From NCBI GenBank assembly GCA_034698045.1, contig JAQGAU010000008.1, forward strand, positions 1 through 64,000: a DNA stretch of 64,000 bases, in the 5' to 3' direction. Both the position numbers and the translations under genes were made by a program. The notes under the pieces were generated by a model. That model searched no databases. It saw only the letters and a list, made by a program, of their open reading frames with translations, and was not told where the DNA came from. The DNA is from Paramacrobiotus richtersi (taxonomy: Eukaryota > Tardigrada > Eutardigrada > Parachela > Macrobiotidae). Below, in pieces: positions 10,352 through 23,357 of the stretch; positions within the stretch are counted from its first letter, which is position 1, and each line of letters starts with the position of its first letter.

Positions 10352-12537
10352 ATGACCGACTCCGACCAGTCGGGTTGTCATGATTTCGGAATAGGGCCTG
10401 ATCCTCCCAGCGATGCGGAAGAGGGGGACGTCTGGGAAGATGAAACCGATCCCGACACACCCCGGACATCTCGGACATCATCCACCTCTTCGAAATCCTC
10501 ACGGTCTGGAAGCAGCAGCGATGACAGCTGTTCCGGTAGTGAGCAAGAGGATATTCGCGATTACAAACGTGGTGGATATCACCCACTTAAACCCCGTGAT
10601 TTCCTAAACAGCCGTTACCTAATTATCCGCAAACTGGGCTGGGGTCATTTTTCCACTGTATGGATGGCCTTTGACCAGGTGGACAACGATTTCAAAGCGT
10701 TGAAAGTCGTCAGAAGCGCCAGCACCTACACAGAAACTGCACGTGATGAAATTGAGCTGTTGCTCCATTCTGCTAAGGCGTGTCCATCTGATCCACATCG
10801 CGATCGCATCGTTAGGCTTCATGATCATTTTGAGCTTGATGGACCTTTTGGTCACCATGTTGTACTGGTGATGGAAATAACTGGCCCGAGTTTGTTCAGT
10901 GTGTGTCGTCGCGCAGGGAACCATGGGCTGAAATTGCAGACGGTACGGAATCTGACGCGGCGGACTTTGGAAGGGCTGGCGTACATGCATGATAAGGCCC
11001 AAATGATCCACACTGATCTTAAGCCCGAAAATGTTTCCTTGGATATCAGCGCGGCAGAAAAGCTACAGATGGCCAAAGAAGCGCTGCGATACTCCAACCA
11101 CAGTCTCCCCATGCCAAAAAGCATGGTATCTACGTTTTTCTATGAAAACAACAGAAAAGAAAACCGAAGCCCGACTCGTCCAAGAACGGAATCGGAACAG
11201 ACCTCCTCTTGTGATATAGATGCTGTGAATGGTTTGCTAGAGAACCAAGACAAAGGTGACGAGGGGACGCCCTCCAGTGCGCCGTCAGGAGCTTCAGGTA
11301 CGTTTCTGTTCATGATTATGCGTTTTCCGAAGATATTCATTCTGGTAAGAATTTTGATTATGGTTGTCTAGAGAAAAAGCTTGATCCTGCAAAAGACATC
11401 TGTGATCCCAGTATAAAGATTGTCGATATGGGAAACGCATGCTGGACTTACAAGAAGTTTACTAGTGACATTCAGACCCGGGAATACCGCGCATTTGAAG
11501 TCTTGATGGGCTCGGATTATCAGGCTAATGTGGATGTATGGAGCGTGGGTTGCATGGCGTTCGAACTGGCAACAGGTGATTATCTTTTCAATCCCCGGCA
11601 CGGAGAAGACTTTGCTACAGATGAAGACCACGTGGCGCAGATGATCGAACGGATCGGCTATCCCAGCCGCAAAGTGGCCACCAGGGGAAAGTACTGCCAC
11701 AAGTTCTTTAACAGGCGAGGTCACTTCAAGTGTTTTAGTCAGAAAGAGCTGGACCCGCAGAACATAGCTTCTCTTCTGATTGATGACTACAAATGGAAGC
11801 CTGAGGAAGCCAGAATATTTGCACAGTTTACTGAGGCCTGTCTGATCTACGATCCAGCTTTACGACCCAGTGCAGCTACGCTGCTATCTCATCCCTTCTT
11901 TAGCGCTGAACTAAGCGAGGATCATATTCTCCGTACGCCGTCCGCTAAAGCAGCACCTGAAGCTGGTGATACGGCCGCTTCAAGCCATACATGCGGGTCG
12001 CAAGAAGTAAGAAGCCATTGTAGAACAAAATCTGTATTCTTAAATACACAACAATATGTGTATTTAGGATATACCAGTAAACATTATTGACTGGAAGAAA
12101 TAAAGATGTGTAGACTTTAAAGGAATCTGTAGAAACAAGACTGATTGGTTCTTCGACGAAAATATGCCTTTCTAAACAGTTGGACTGTTAGTTCGCTTTA
12201 CTTATGGTTACAGTTGACCAGTCCGGAGATGCCTTTGTCGAGCACGGATACTGCCTGCCGCGAGGTATCACCTCTCGCACCAGACGATATTATCGGAGAG
12301 CCGCCGCTGCCGCCCAGTCTGCCGAGCACCAGCGGATCAAAATCGCGTACGCTAATTAGTTTTGATCACTTCATCACGATACTTCATCATTGGTAGTTTT
12401 CAGAAGGAGACCAAGTTCTATCTCGCAGCAACATAGACCTGTTGTGCAGCGAGTTAGACGCGGTTTGTGATGCGAATGACTCGGTTAAGCCTAGGCGGAT
12501 TTTCTCGTCGCAGAATTATAATGGATTTGTCGGGTAA
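10352..12537 (+). CDS. SRPK: SRPK-family serine/threonine kinase
   Basis: Exons 10352-11297, 11372-12006, 12214-12346 and 12404-12537 give 615 residues. The N-terminus is Ser-rich and acidic. The kinase starts at about residue 88 with 'KLGWGHFSTVW', the SRPK form of the Gly loop, followed by the VAIK-type lysine in 'ALKVV'. Catalytic loop 'IHTDLKPEN' has the HTD typical of SRPKs, and 'DMGNACW' replaces DFG. The activation/P+1 segment is 'TREYRAFEVLMG', then 'MAFELATGDYLF' and 'FFNRRG'. The family phosphorylates SR splicing factors. The insert between the lobes is only about 90 residues, shorter than in vertebrate SRPK1. A Ser/Pro-rich extension follows the kinase fold; the last two exons are phase-consistent but less certain than the kinase itself, and a stop at 12088-12090 is available if the third intron is retained. 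Confidence 0.9.
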
Positions 12538-12910
12538 CATAAACAGGCTTATATTTTTCTTTCGACCGTTGTGGTTCAATAACCTTTGATGAATAATCTT
12601 GTGATTCGGAAATTTGTTGGTTGACGTTTCCGCAGAAGTGGCACTTTTCATTATTTTGTTTGAACTTCTTTATCTTTTAGTGTTAATTAGCTTTTAAAAC
12701 CTTTTTACATTGGCTGAGATATGATGCGAAACACCGAGTATGGACACTGTACAAATGCGTGCCTTTCTCTCTTGGCATCGATATGAACAGTAGTGCGGTG
12801 CTTCTCCAAGCAACCTGGTAACGTGACGCCAATATCAATGATTCTTGTACAGTAGTACCACAGGTCCGAATGTAAACATTCGTACAGAAAATAATATCTG
12901 AAAGCATGAC
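12538..12910. other. Spacer between SRPK and NTE genes
   Basis: About 370 bp, presumably the SRPK 3' UTR plus the NTE promoter. No distinct motif seen. Confidence 0.5.
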
Positions 12911-15900
12911 ATGATACTCGATAATGGCAGCTTGTGGGAAATCATCTACCTCTTTGGTCGCATTGTACGAGCGCTGGTCTACATATGGACCTATCCATCC
13001 TGGTACTTTGTAGCTCTGCTGAGCATTTTGCTGTCTCTGGTAATCTATCAGTGCTTTACCGATGTTAAAAATACCAACCAAGTGCGGGATCGGTCGGCTA
13101 CCCATCCGGGAGCACGCGCTGCACAACTGTACAGTGCCGTTAAAGGCCGCCCGTGCCCCATTTCTCCTTCCGATCTCCACTTTGCCGTTAACCCTCTGGC
13201 TGATCCTCTGTTCAATGATAATGCAGAAAAAACTGCACTGCTGCGTTCTATTCGAATATTTGGCGACGGTGCGTTCGACATGATGAACATTTTAAGATAA
13301 AATAGCAGCTTTAAGTACGTAATTTAGGCTACTTACAGCATTTGATGAGCCGGATCTGAATGAACTGGTGGCAAGTCTGGAAACCGTTCAACTGCGCAAT
13401 GGAAGTGTCATGTGTAATATCGGAGAACCGGATGAGCACATATACATCCTACAGAGTGGACAGCTACACGTGTCCAGCGCTGTTGATGTATGTTTAATTT
13501 AGTTTTTGTCGTTATATCATTAAGTATCCTGTATTTCACAAGTTGGTGGTGAACTACGTAGTACGAAGAACGTCGTAGATTGTTTTCGTTTTGAACTGTT
13601 TCTTCCGTTGTTATAGACGAAAACAACACCGTTCTCCGTTCGGATAGTTCGTATTCCGGGCGAAAGCGTCTACTCGGTTATCAGCGTAATGGAGGCTCTG
13701 ACTGTAAGAACCTGTAGGATGCCCACGCGGCACAGTCAATGGAAAGGCAACTTTATGTTAGGGTTTTCTCAACAGAAAACGTCTCAGTAGGATAACGGCC
13801 GTTGGCGATACCGTTGTGGCCAAACTTCCCATCAGCACGCTGAAGGCAGTGCTTTCGAAAAACCCAGAATCCACGCTCCGGGTGGTGCAGCTGATTATGA
13901 TGTGTGAGACAATCTGACAACGAGAACTATTGTACACAGTTATCAAAAACTGATACTGGAAACTGCAGGGATACATCGCGTTTTGTTGGTGGCCCTCTTA
14001 AGCTTCCTGAGGCTGGATGGCAATGCCATGATGAAGATGGCTAAAATGCCGATCCAAACACAACGTGAGCGTGGGGAGAGTCTGGACAAGCAGAACAATC
14101 TTCGGCGAAGTGTTCATACGTTTGTACCGTTTCGGACTTCCGAATCACAGGCCACCGAACTGGAGTCCATCAGTCCGGATGCCGATTTTCGCTGGGGTGT
14201 AAAGGAACTGAAAACCAAATTAAAACTGGATAATGTAAGGCTTCGGTACGTGTTCTTGGTGCATCCACAAGCTAACCAACACGGATGTTGTAGTTGTCCA
14301 TGTTCGAGAATAAACTGAAGTACGTTCGAGTACCAGCGGCTACCTTGATTGTACAAGCTACGGAAAGCGATTCACCTCTTCTGTTCGTTGTTTCGGGATG
14401 TTTAAGCGCGTGGATCAAGCAGCCGGAAGATTATACGGACGAAAATACGATGGAGGCGTTTACCATTAATCGTGGAGAGCTATTTAGCGGATTGGCAGTC
14501 CTTAGCGGAGAACCTATGCTGTTTCACGTGGAATCGAAAATCCTCACCAAACTCATTGCCATTCATAGGTAAATAATTTATCATTGTCTTAACAGTTTAA
14601 AAGTTCACAAACCACAGACCGGCGGCCTTTGCCAATAAGAGACCTGCCGGCCACAGTACATTAATATGTGGCTTTGTTTGCGATTAGGCAAGATTTCCGC
14701 GAGATGATACGTATCAATCCACAGATCGTATCGGCAATTGCACAGACAGTCATTTCTCGTTTGTCGCCTTTCGTGAGATTAATCGATTTCGCTCTCGACT
14801 GGGTGCACATAGATGCGGGGCAGGTCCTTTATCGACAGGGTAAGTTCACATGTCGGAATTTCAGCCGTTGCGCGTTTATCTTGATGAGTGTTTTGCACTG
14901 GTAGGGGACGAGCCCAGAAATATTTTCGTTGTTTTGGCTGGACGGATTCGCGGTGTCGTAAGCAGGGAAAGCACCAATGACTTAACGCGAGATTACTGCA
15001 GAGGGGATATAATAGGTAATTAAGACATGTGCAGCGGTGCATTGCAGAATAACGTGCTGTTGCATATAAAGGTCACTGAGGTTGTATATACGAGCGTTTA
15101 TCATGATGAATGCGTTCTTTCTACATCAGCGCATTTATCGTAACGGTTTGATTTCCAGGTCTTGTGGAAGTCTACTGCAGGATACCACGCTTTTCGACCA
15201 TGATGGCGGTCAGAGATGCCGAGATTGTCCGCATTCCAGTTCCGCTGCTGAACTTTCTGGTATCCCACTATCCAGCTTTAGTGACACGCCTGATTCGATA
15301 CCTAGGCAAGAGCGTTGCATCGGCTCTGCATAAGGTCATCGGTCCCGAAAATCCGCTGCATGGCCTGGCGCCGCTTCCGAGTAATCCAGAAACGCTGACA
15401 ACCATAGCCATCGTCCCATGCGACAAGTATGCGCCCTTGGACACGTTTGGCATGGAACTGGAGCACGCGTTTTCGGATATCTGCCGTACTGTGCGAATCT
15501 GTAGCGACGATGTGAGGTAAGAACATGTCCGATATCGGCAATTCCCACCCATGCCTGTACACATCGCTGATGGATTCTGCAGGAAAGCTATTGGAAAGCG
15601 AGCACTCGAACCAGTATCAGAAGCACGCTTATCGGCATGGTTAGCACAAAGCGAAGCCGAAAACCGCATCGTTCTGTATCAGTGTGACCACTCATTAACC
15701 TTGTAAGAAAATATTCAAGAGGAAAAGAGAATACTGACAATGTGCGTTCGTCCTTTGCAATAGGTGGACCAAACGCAGCCTGCGGCAGGCAGACTGTATC
15801 CTTCTCGTCGGCATGGGCGACCGTTGTCCCACATGCAAAGCGGACGCCGTCATACACGATATCGACGATTACATCAACAGTTGCGCCACATCTCTGCGTG

Positions 15901-17578
15901 CCCGGAAAGATCTCGTCCTGCTTTACAAGCATGATGCCAAGGCCCCGCTGCATACAGCACAGTGGCTGGATCATCACGCATGGTGTTTTCTCCACCATCA
16001 TATTCGCTGTCCGGAACGCATGTTTCAGCCACGTCGCTTGAAAAACTTCCAGGAGCACTACCAATCCAGCATACCGCAGTCCATCGAAAAGCATTCAGAT
16101 TTCGCGAGACTGACCAGAATTCTAAGCGGAACCGGTATTGGAGTGGTGCTTGGTGGAGGAGGAGCAAGGGGTTTCGCTCACATCGGAATGTTGGAAGCAA
16201 TGAAGGAAGCAGACATTCCCATCGATATGATTGCGGGGGTCAGTATGGGGTCGTTTGTCGGTGCACTGTGGGCAGTAAAGTATCGCATTGCTGACGTGCG
16301 GATCATGGGGAAGTACTGGGCGGACAATGTACTTCGTCCTTGGAATCTGGCAAGGGAGTTTACGTACCCGTACATGGCCATGTTTCGTGGGCGATGGTTC
16401 AATGAGATACTGCGGACATTATTCGGTGAGATACAAATAGAAGATCTATGGATTCCGTATTTCTGTGTGTCCACTGACATCACTGATTTGGCATCCAGAA
16501 GCCATGGACGAGGCGCTCTATGGCGATATGGTAATCCAAATTCTTTGAACTGTGATCTGGCTTCTTCAGATAAACAGAAACTGTTGCAGTCCGAGCGAGT
16601 ATGACGATTGCTGGATTTTTGCCACCAGTTTGTGATCCCGTTGATGGTATGGAAATGCGGATCAGTTAGTCCAATTCCGTACAATATAGGTTACTATTTT
16701 CGTAGGTCATTTGCTTATTGATGGTGGCTACACAAACAATCTACCGGCAGATGTGATGCGCCAGCGTGGTGCAGGAATCGTTCTGGCCATCGATGTTGGA
16801 CGAGAGAACGACCGACAGACCTTCGCATACGGGGATGAATTTTCCGGATGGGCTGCCCTGAAACACAAGTTCTGGCCATGGGGCCCCACTGTGTCGCTAC
16901 CAGACATTGCCGAACTTCTTTCCCGTCTAGCATGCACTGGTTCTATCAATACGTTAGAGGACTTTCAAAAAGCGCCATGGTGCTGTTACATCCGACCTCC
17001 GATTACATCGTATCAGACGTTAGAATTTCGAAGTTTTGATGAAATCGTGGACGTCGGGTACTACTTTGGGCAAATGACATTCTCGGAAGATGGCGCTGTA
17101 TGGTCGAGATTGGCGGAGATGGAACGACAGTTGTTGACAACGAGTTTTGGGCTGTATATACCGCATGTCGCTCAACAGCCGGTTCTTGGACAATACTTGG
17201 CTGACCTGTATGTTATAAGCGGCTTATTTATGCAGATTCTTGCTACATTTTAGTATTGTCAACAGGGCCTCTTACGTCTCAGTTAAGGAAGAACCTGAAG
17301 AGTACGTGCATGAGACCGACGAGCGGGCAGAAAAAGAGCCTGCCGTTGCTGAGCCGGTCGACAATGATCTGGCGTATCAAGCCAATGTGCATATTCTGAA
17401 TCGAAAGAAAAATGAGAACGAACCGGTACAGATAGTGGTGCAGCGCGAAGGAGAGGATGATGCCAGTAACGATCGGAGCTCTTTCGATGCGTCTTGGAAA
17501 GTCGCCGAGCATCTGTCAGATATCGATGTGGCACCTACTGCTTTGAAAATTGCCGAAAGTTTCTGGGCGTATTCATAA
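12911..17578 (+). CDS. PNPLA6: Neuropathy target esterase-type patatin phospholipase
   Basis: Fourteen exons, all phase-consistent (12911-13268, 13339-13487, 13617-13703, 13762-13903, 13969-14234, 14294-14568, 14688-14839, 14905-15015, 15159-15516, 15583-15702, 15764-16530, 16590-16646, 16706-17207, 17254-17578), encode 1222 residues. Order: an N-terminal membrane segment (about residues 30-47), three cyclic-nucleotide-binding-like domains, then a patatin domain. The oxyanion loop is 'GGGGARGF' (about 802), the nucleophile elbow is GVSMG (Ser about 833), and the catalytic Asp lies in DGGY (about 953). The Ser-Asp spacing of about 120 matches human NTE. 'RLIDFALDWVHIDAGQVLYR' is the conserved cNMP-3 entry. 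Known family role: ER-associated hydrolysis of phosphatidylcholine and lysophosphatidylcholine. PNPLA6 and PNPLA7 cannot be told apart here. The elbow GVSMG replaces the GTSIG usual in animal NTEs. Confidence 0.95.
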
Positions 17579-18215
17579 CCTTTCGTTGTACGGCATGTAA
17601 TAAAGGAAGTTACAAACAAATTAGATCTCTAACAGTGACTTTCGGAGTTTCCAAAACTATTGCCAAAACTACTTCCAAAAACATCGCAAGCAGTGCTGCA
17701 AATTTGTTGTTTTACATTACGTATATTATAAGCTTTGGTATCACGCTATACAACTTTGAGCTGACCAGTTTCGCTTCAGATGACATGCTCCGTGCTAATT
17801 ACGGTTTGCTATTATTTCGCTTTTCCTAGTATCACGGTTGTCGCACTGAAGAAGGTAAGTATGTGAACACGTGAAGAAAAGCAGTCGGTTAACACTGAAA
17901 CATTGCGGATTCAGAAAATCACCCATTTCTCAGGATAATCTTATCTCAAGCTCTGAACTCGACATCTGCCGCGCAAATTGTTGTTACAGCTTTATCGGTT
18001 TTTGTATTGTTCTCTCTTGTTTGTTAAGCTCAGGGTACGTACGAGAACAAAGAAGTCGATTGTGTTGCAGATTGATGTAGCACAATTGTCACGATGGTAC
18101 AAACCAAACGTTATCAAATGTCCACATTATTGCTATTAAAAGCAGTCGGCGGCATAAAAACGATAGTCATTTGCGTTCAAAGCAGGGGCAACTTTTTGTA
18201 GAAAATACCGGCATC
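17579..18215. other. Spacer upstream of the MAM/mucin/C2 array
   Basis: About 640 bp. Holds the NTE 3' UTR and the promoter of the first array gene, with a TATA-like ggcataaaaac at about 18151-18161, roughly 60 nt before the ATG. Short frames 17494-17829 and 17871-18080 show no domain. Confidence 0.5.
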
Positions 18216-19835
18216 ATGTGGTCGAAAATAGCAGGTAACGATCAATGTCAAACAGAACATACCCTTACGTATTGTTAGTTCGAACATAGCAAATCAGTGA
18301 TATTTTCAGTGCTTTTCTTCCTAACCTTATCACTTACGGAAGGAAAAAGTTTCAGCAAGACTGGACTACCAACTGACGAGGCCAGTTCGTTCTTGTGCCC
18401 GGCAGGATTCCCAGACGAAGCTCCAGCATGCTGCACTTGGACGCCATACACCGCACTGACCGATTATCTTCCGTCGAAAACATGGGAGAAGCCGAGAGGC
18501 AGTAGCAATTTCGCAGTGGTTCCGCGTCCAGACGATCTTGACCATAGCGAGTGTAAGCTCAGAAAACCGCTGAATAATTAATAATACAGCATTACAACTA
18601 GAATATAATTAATTAAATCATAATTAATAATACAACTGGATTATAATTCTAGTTATTAGCTTCTTTGTACATTTGTATACGCGCGCGTATGTATCGTGCG
18701 CATGTGGTTTTATGATATTTTGATCTTTTCACTTTTACCTTCTAGCTATCAAAAGTCTGCTTTCTACATGTACGGCCGGTCCAGCGAGCACTACCAGCCG
18801 CTCCGCCACATACCAAACCACAGGAGGCCGTTGGGGCGATGGACAACTCGTTCGTCTGCAGTTTTGGTACAAAACCGATGTTCCAAACATTGGCAACTCC
18901 AGGTTAGAAGTGTCGCTCGTTACCTCGTCCCGGGGTCTGCAGACAATCTGGAGTAGTCCCATGTTCCGCAATTTCTGGAGTGCGGAAGAAATAGTTTTCC
19001 AAGAAAAAGAGGCGTACCAGATACGCTTCACGGCGTTTCATGTTTGTTCGGCTTCTGTGGGACTTTCAGGGATAACAGCTTCCAAAAGTAAGAAAAAAAA
19101 TCAAACCATGTAACCGCCGTACCAATAGCTATCGGGTGTTCCGGTGCTTGATTCGTGAGTGGCGTATATCTGTGGGCATGTATACAAAGTGTGCAATTTT
19201 AGTGGAATTAAGCCACGAAAGTAGCTGTCTTCCCACGACCACGCCAACAACAACAACGACGACAACCACAACGACCTCAACAATAACAACAACTCCAACC
19301 ACCACACCAACGACTGTAACGACAACCACGACTACCACGCCGACAACAACGACGCAACGTGTTTATTCGCACCCAGTACTGACCATGCGTGTAAACCGAT
19401 ACAAATATGACAAAGACTGCGACGGCTGGATACATGCCAATGCCGCCCGATGCGACCCACGATTCGATATTAAATATACCTGGATAAACGAGGAAGGCAA
19501 AACAATGTATGCTTTTTAGGAAACACAACTATTCCAGGCAAACGCAACGAAGTAAACCTTTGATTTGTAGGAATCACAAACAGCACTACAATGCGGGTGA
19601 TGACCTGATCGAAGTGAACTTTCCCGCAACGATTAAACATTCGGCCCGTGCGCAAAAAGGCAGCATAGCCCGAGTTAAGATTGCGGCGGAAGACGAAGAT
19701 GATATCGGAAGCAATGACCACATTGGTACTTTTGACTTTGCTTACATTGTGCCCAGTGAGCCAGAAAGTCCAAGATTGGTTACATCCTACAACAACGGCG
19801 GGGAGATGTCTGTTGAGTATACCGTTGTGTTTTAA
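18216..19835 (+). CDS. Secreted MAM-like / Thr-rich linker / C2-like protein, array member A
   Basis: Exons 18216-18234, 18310-18552, 18746-19087, 19203-19506 and 19571-19835 (phases 1-1-1-2) encode 390 residues. A short first exon plus the start of exon 2 make the signal peptide (MWSKIAVLFFLTLSLTEG). Exons 2-3 encode a MAM-like domain: 'FLCPAGF', 'ACCTW', then 'SRSATYQT', 'VRLQFWYK', 'YQIRFTAF' and 'GLSGITA'. Exon 4 begins with 'SSCLPTTT' and about 45 residues of nearly pure Thr/Pro. Then comes a C2-like domain resembling the N-terminal (MNNL) region of Notch ligands: 'LTMRVNRYKYDKDCDGW', 'CDPRFDIKYTWIN', and a Ca-binding-type 'EDEDDIGSNDHIGTF'. The protein should be secreted and O-glycosylated. 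It is the first of four tandem paralogs, closest to member B in the C2 half. Function unknown. Confidence 0.88.
18575..18665. repeat. AT-rich inverted repeat in intron 2 of array gene A
   Basis: An actagaatataatt tract near 18598 is mirrored by ttataattctagt near 18641, flanking taattaataat repeats. A hairpin-prone intronic tract; no function is suggested. Confidence 0.45.
19233..19360 (+). repeat. (ACN)n trinucleotide tract encoding the Thr/Pro linker of gene A
   Basis: ACA/ACG/ACC/CCA codons run almost uninterrupted. Mixed synonymous codons rather than a pure microsatellite indicate that the amino-acid composition is being kept. Confidence 0.8.
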
Positions 19836-20491
19836 GAAAACGATCAATGGATTCTACGAAACTGTCTAAATTAGCAGTGTGACGCTATACTCGATGTAAC
19901 AATCAGCATTTATCATACCCGTGTCGAGTATGCTGCTAGCCTGCTTCGTACAAAGAATGCCCCCATTTAAGTGCAGTTTTTCTACTACTGTACCTAACGG
20001 CTGCAGTGTTATTTGTTTTGTCGGGTGAATGGAATTAAGGTGCTTTAGAATGGCAGCCAGTTTCTTATAATATATTGTTGAGTTTCCTACGTTTCGGTTT
20101 TGTGTCTATTAATTTTTTTTCTACGGTACATATTGGTACTATCATTATATTGTGCCATAATTGCAATAAATGGACACGTACATCCAGTTAGCGGTACCTG
20201 AATTGTGCGAAATCAGCCGTACCACTTAAATTTTGAGCTGAATCCTCGAAGTTAATGCGAATTTGCATAAGAGCTGACAACGTTTGCATTTTGCATACTG
20301 ATATCATCGAGCTTCTTTAAAAGCGAGAACTGCAGTCGCAGAAGAAACTTATCTACATAGACTATATTCCTATGAACAGTTAAAAGGACCAAGTTAATTA
20401 CTGCTAGAAATTAATTATCGTTTTAAATTAGCATTGGTGTTATTTTTTACGCATTACATAATAGTGGTATTATCTGTATTATTATTGTGAA
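19836..20491. other. Spacer between array genes A and B
   Basis: About 655 bp with no coding region I can support. A TATA-like tttaaaagcg occurs near 20316. No relic of a further paralog was found. Confidence 0.5.
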
Positions 20492-22325
20492 ATGCCATAT
20501 AACCAACACCGGCAATGGATAGAAGCACGTGAGTTGACATACGAAACCCGAAACCCGTTTGTATTATTGTGGTGCATTACTAATTCTTTTTGTTTACATG
20601 TGTTGCAACTTGCAGTGAGTCTCTTCTTGGTCCTGCTGTTAAAGAGCGGACGAGCTAATCCAGAAAGTCCGGTTCCGGAAACACCCTTTGTTTGTTCAGA
20701 ATTTCTGCAATCAGACAATTCCGCTGTCACATCCCAAAATTCATGCTGCATTTGGGTACCATTTGCCACATTGACTGACTATAAAAATTCATCCGTATGG
20801 CAGAGACCCAAGGGAAGTAGCAATTTCCAAGACGAGCCACAACCGGCCGAACTTTCCCATGCTGAATGTAAGTCACACTCCCAGCTCCTCGCATTCCGCA
20901 AGAAGTGCATCAGATACCGATGTTTGCATATAGCACTGCGAACTTTGGCTTCCAAATGTAAGGACGACCAGCCCGATACAGCCAGCCGTTCGGCCGGCTA
21001 CCAGACATTAGGTGGCAACTGGGCCGCTGGAACGCCGGTTCGTTTGCAGTTCTGGTACAAGGTTACCGTGGAGAGCGATCCCAACGCGGGACTGACAGTC
21101 GAAACCGTTACATCGTCCACGGGACCGAAAACTGTATGGACAAGCCCTAGAATGCCGGCGACGGGTAACGGGTGGACAGCGGCCGCAGTAATTGTACAGG
21201 ATCGCGAGGTATATCAAATTCGCATTACGGCAAGGAACAGGTGCTTCGCTTCTGTTGGAATTTCCGGAATAACTGCTAGCATAAGTATGTATTTGGTTAC
21301 GTAGTCAGTTGTTAACTTTTTAGATGCAACCAGTGGTATGGTTTGCATATAACCGTGCGACAACTGTTTTTTTGCCTCTTAATCCCCTAAGTTGCATGCA
21401 CTTGGGTTTCTCCTTTCGGTCACAGACAGTTTAGAAATGAGCAGATTTATAGCATATCTCTACTGCTGAACTACCTTATCACGTATTTATTCGGGTATGC
21501 ATTTCTGGACATCTGTATTGCAGTCAACAACAGTACTGAAGCTGGTTGCCTTGATGTCTCCACACCGATCTCTGCGACGACCACAAATACTCCTGGCACC
21601 ACTTCCCCAACACCCACGGAAAGTTCGGTGACGTCTCCAACTAGCACGACGACCACACCAACCACTACGACGACAAGTAGTACAACCACCGAATCAACGA
21701 CAACCACAGTCGCTCCTACGACCGAGCTGACCACAACGACAGCGTCCAGCACAAGTACAACCCTAGAGACAACAACAACAACGACTGTTCCCTCAACAGT
21801 TGTCACCTCACCGACAACTGTAACTACCACTACACCGACAACAACGACGACGCAACGTGTTTATCCGCATCCGATTCTGACCATGCGCGTACACCGATAC
21901 AGATATGATAAGAAGTGCGACCCGTGGGTGCATGCCAATGCCGCCCGATGTGATCCACGATTCGATATTACATATACTTGGATAAACGAAGAGGGCAAAA
22001 CAATGTATGATTAGGATACACACCTAATTCAACATAAAGCAGTATGCCTTGATTTTGCAGGAATCACAAACACCTCTACGATGCCGGTGATGATTTGATC
22101 GAAGTGACCTTTCCCGCAACGATTAAACATACGGCCCGTGCGCAAAAGGGCAGTATAGCCAGAGTTAGGATTGTGGCGGATGATGATGATGCTGTCGGAA
22201 GCGACGACCACATTGGAACGTTTGACTTTGCCTACATTGTGCCCACTGAGCCTGATAGTCCAAGATTGGTGACATCTTATAACAACGGAGGAGAAATGTC
22301 CGTGGAGTATACCGTTGTGTTTTAA
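20492..22325 (+). CDS. Secreted MAM-like / long Thr-rich linker / C2-like protein, array member B
   Basis: Exons 20492-20528, 20616-20867, 20934-21284, 21524-22004 and 22061-22325 (phases 1-1-1-2) encode 461 residues, the longest of the four. The first exon gives a 12-residue polar lead, and exon 2 supplies the hydrophobic core (LSLFLVLLL). A continuous reading through intron 1 is also open, but the conserved phase-1 intron position favours splicing. MAM-like features: 'SCCIW', 'SRSAGYQT', 'VRLQFWYK', 'VYQIRITA', 'GISGITA'. The Thr/Ser/Pro linker is about 100 residues, more than twice that of gene A. C2-like domain: 'LTMRVHRYRYDKKCD', 'CDPRFDITYTWIN', 'ADDDDAVGSDDHIGTF'. Its last exon is very similar to that of gene A, while the MAM halves are only about half identical, hinting at domain-wise conversion. 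Confidence 0.87.
21560..21850 (+). repeat. Long Thr/Ser/Pro codon repeat (mucin-type linker) of gene B
   Basis: About 290 bp dominated by ACN codons with TCN and CCN interspersed. It is the most expanded linker in the array; genes C and D carry only about 40-50 bp of equivalent sequence. Confidence 0.8.
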
Positions 22326-23357
22326 GCAAATTGTCACTGCTCTTACGAAATTACAAGCCATAAAAATTGTGGTATACGAGTATATGAAATGCAAACGTTG
22401 CGGGTGTGCTTGTGTGCCGCGTTCTTAGTACTGTTTACTAATTCCATCGATCTCATCTCAAACAGCGAAAGGAAACAATTTATATGTTTATGTTTACTAT
22501 GGCATTATTCAATTACATGCTCCTGTCTTATCAATATTACGTCAAAAATAGCGAAACGGCATTTTGGACAAATCAGTACAAATTATTTGAGGACTTCGAA
22601 GTACAACAGTAAACAATCGAATGCGCCTAATTAAATAATTCACATTAAAAATTTTGTAGTGGTACGCAGAAGTATGCGGGTCATTCACGGTAGTTATGGG
22701 CAGATTGTCAGTAACGCCGACCGAAGTTCGCAATCAAAAATCATTCAGGGCCACTGCCCACAATCTGAATAATCCTACCTTATTGGCTTGACTACTAATC
22801 GTGTATTATGCTGTACCGTCTAATATAAACATACAGGCGAAACTTTCGGTACGTTCACGGTTGCAGGTATAAATGTCGAGTGACACCGGTCATAAATCCA
22901 GGTGGTCGCTGATTTATGACGTTTCCTAACGCCCTGCGTTCGGAGGTCTCATTAATATCATATCGGTCGTGCTCTGACATGCGCGAACTCAAGAACACTG
23001 CTAAGCACGAACTGGGACGGGCTGGAAAACAGTACAACAGACGAGTCAAAAATTTCTGTAAAGGGTTCAACACGTTGATTTATTAGCTACATGTAGAACC
23101 ACATTATTGCTGATTCGTGTGGGATGATTAACCGGCGATTGATGTACCACACTAGTTGATATTAAAACTGAAATTATCGATAGTCGATATCTACAGTACT
23201 AATAGCGAACGAAAACATTTACCTTGATCGCCTTATCGCAAGCTGACGCAGACACGTTCGTATAACGATGCCTACACACGTGCACATGCAGAACCGTTAT
23301 AAGCAACGGCTGTTCTGGGAATAAACTTGGGAATGGGATGTATTACCGGTGATCCAC
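22326..23357. other. Spacer between array genes B and C
   Basis: About 1.03 kb. No exon of a fifth paralog could be found on either strand. A TATA-like gttataagc lies at about 23296-23304, roughly 55-60 nt before the gene C ATG. Confidence 0.5.

Noticed and set aside
12911-13300. NTE first exon continuing to the stop near 13300
   Set aside because: The donor gtgcgt at 13269 joined to 13339 restores the family sequence (RIFGDAFDEPDL), so the remainder of the frame is intronic.
22326-23357. Possible fifth copy of the MAM/mucin/C2 gene between B and C, or in the C-D gap
   Set aside because: I looked for the CCxW, FWYK, CDPxFD and DDH(I/L) signatures on both strands in 22326-23357 and 24905-26134 and found none.
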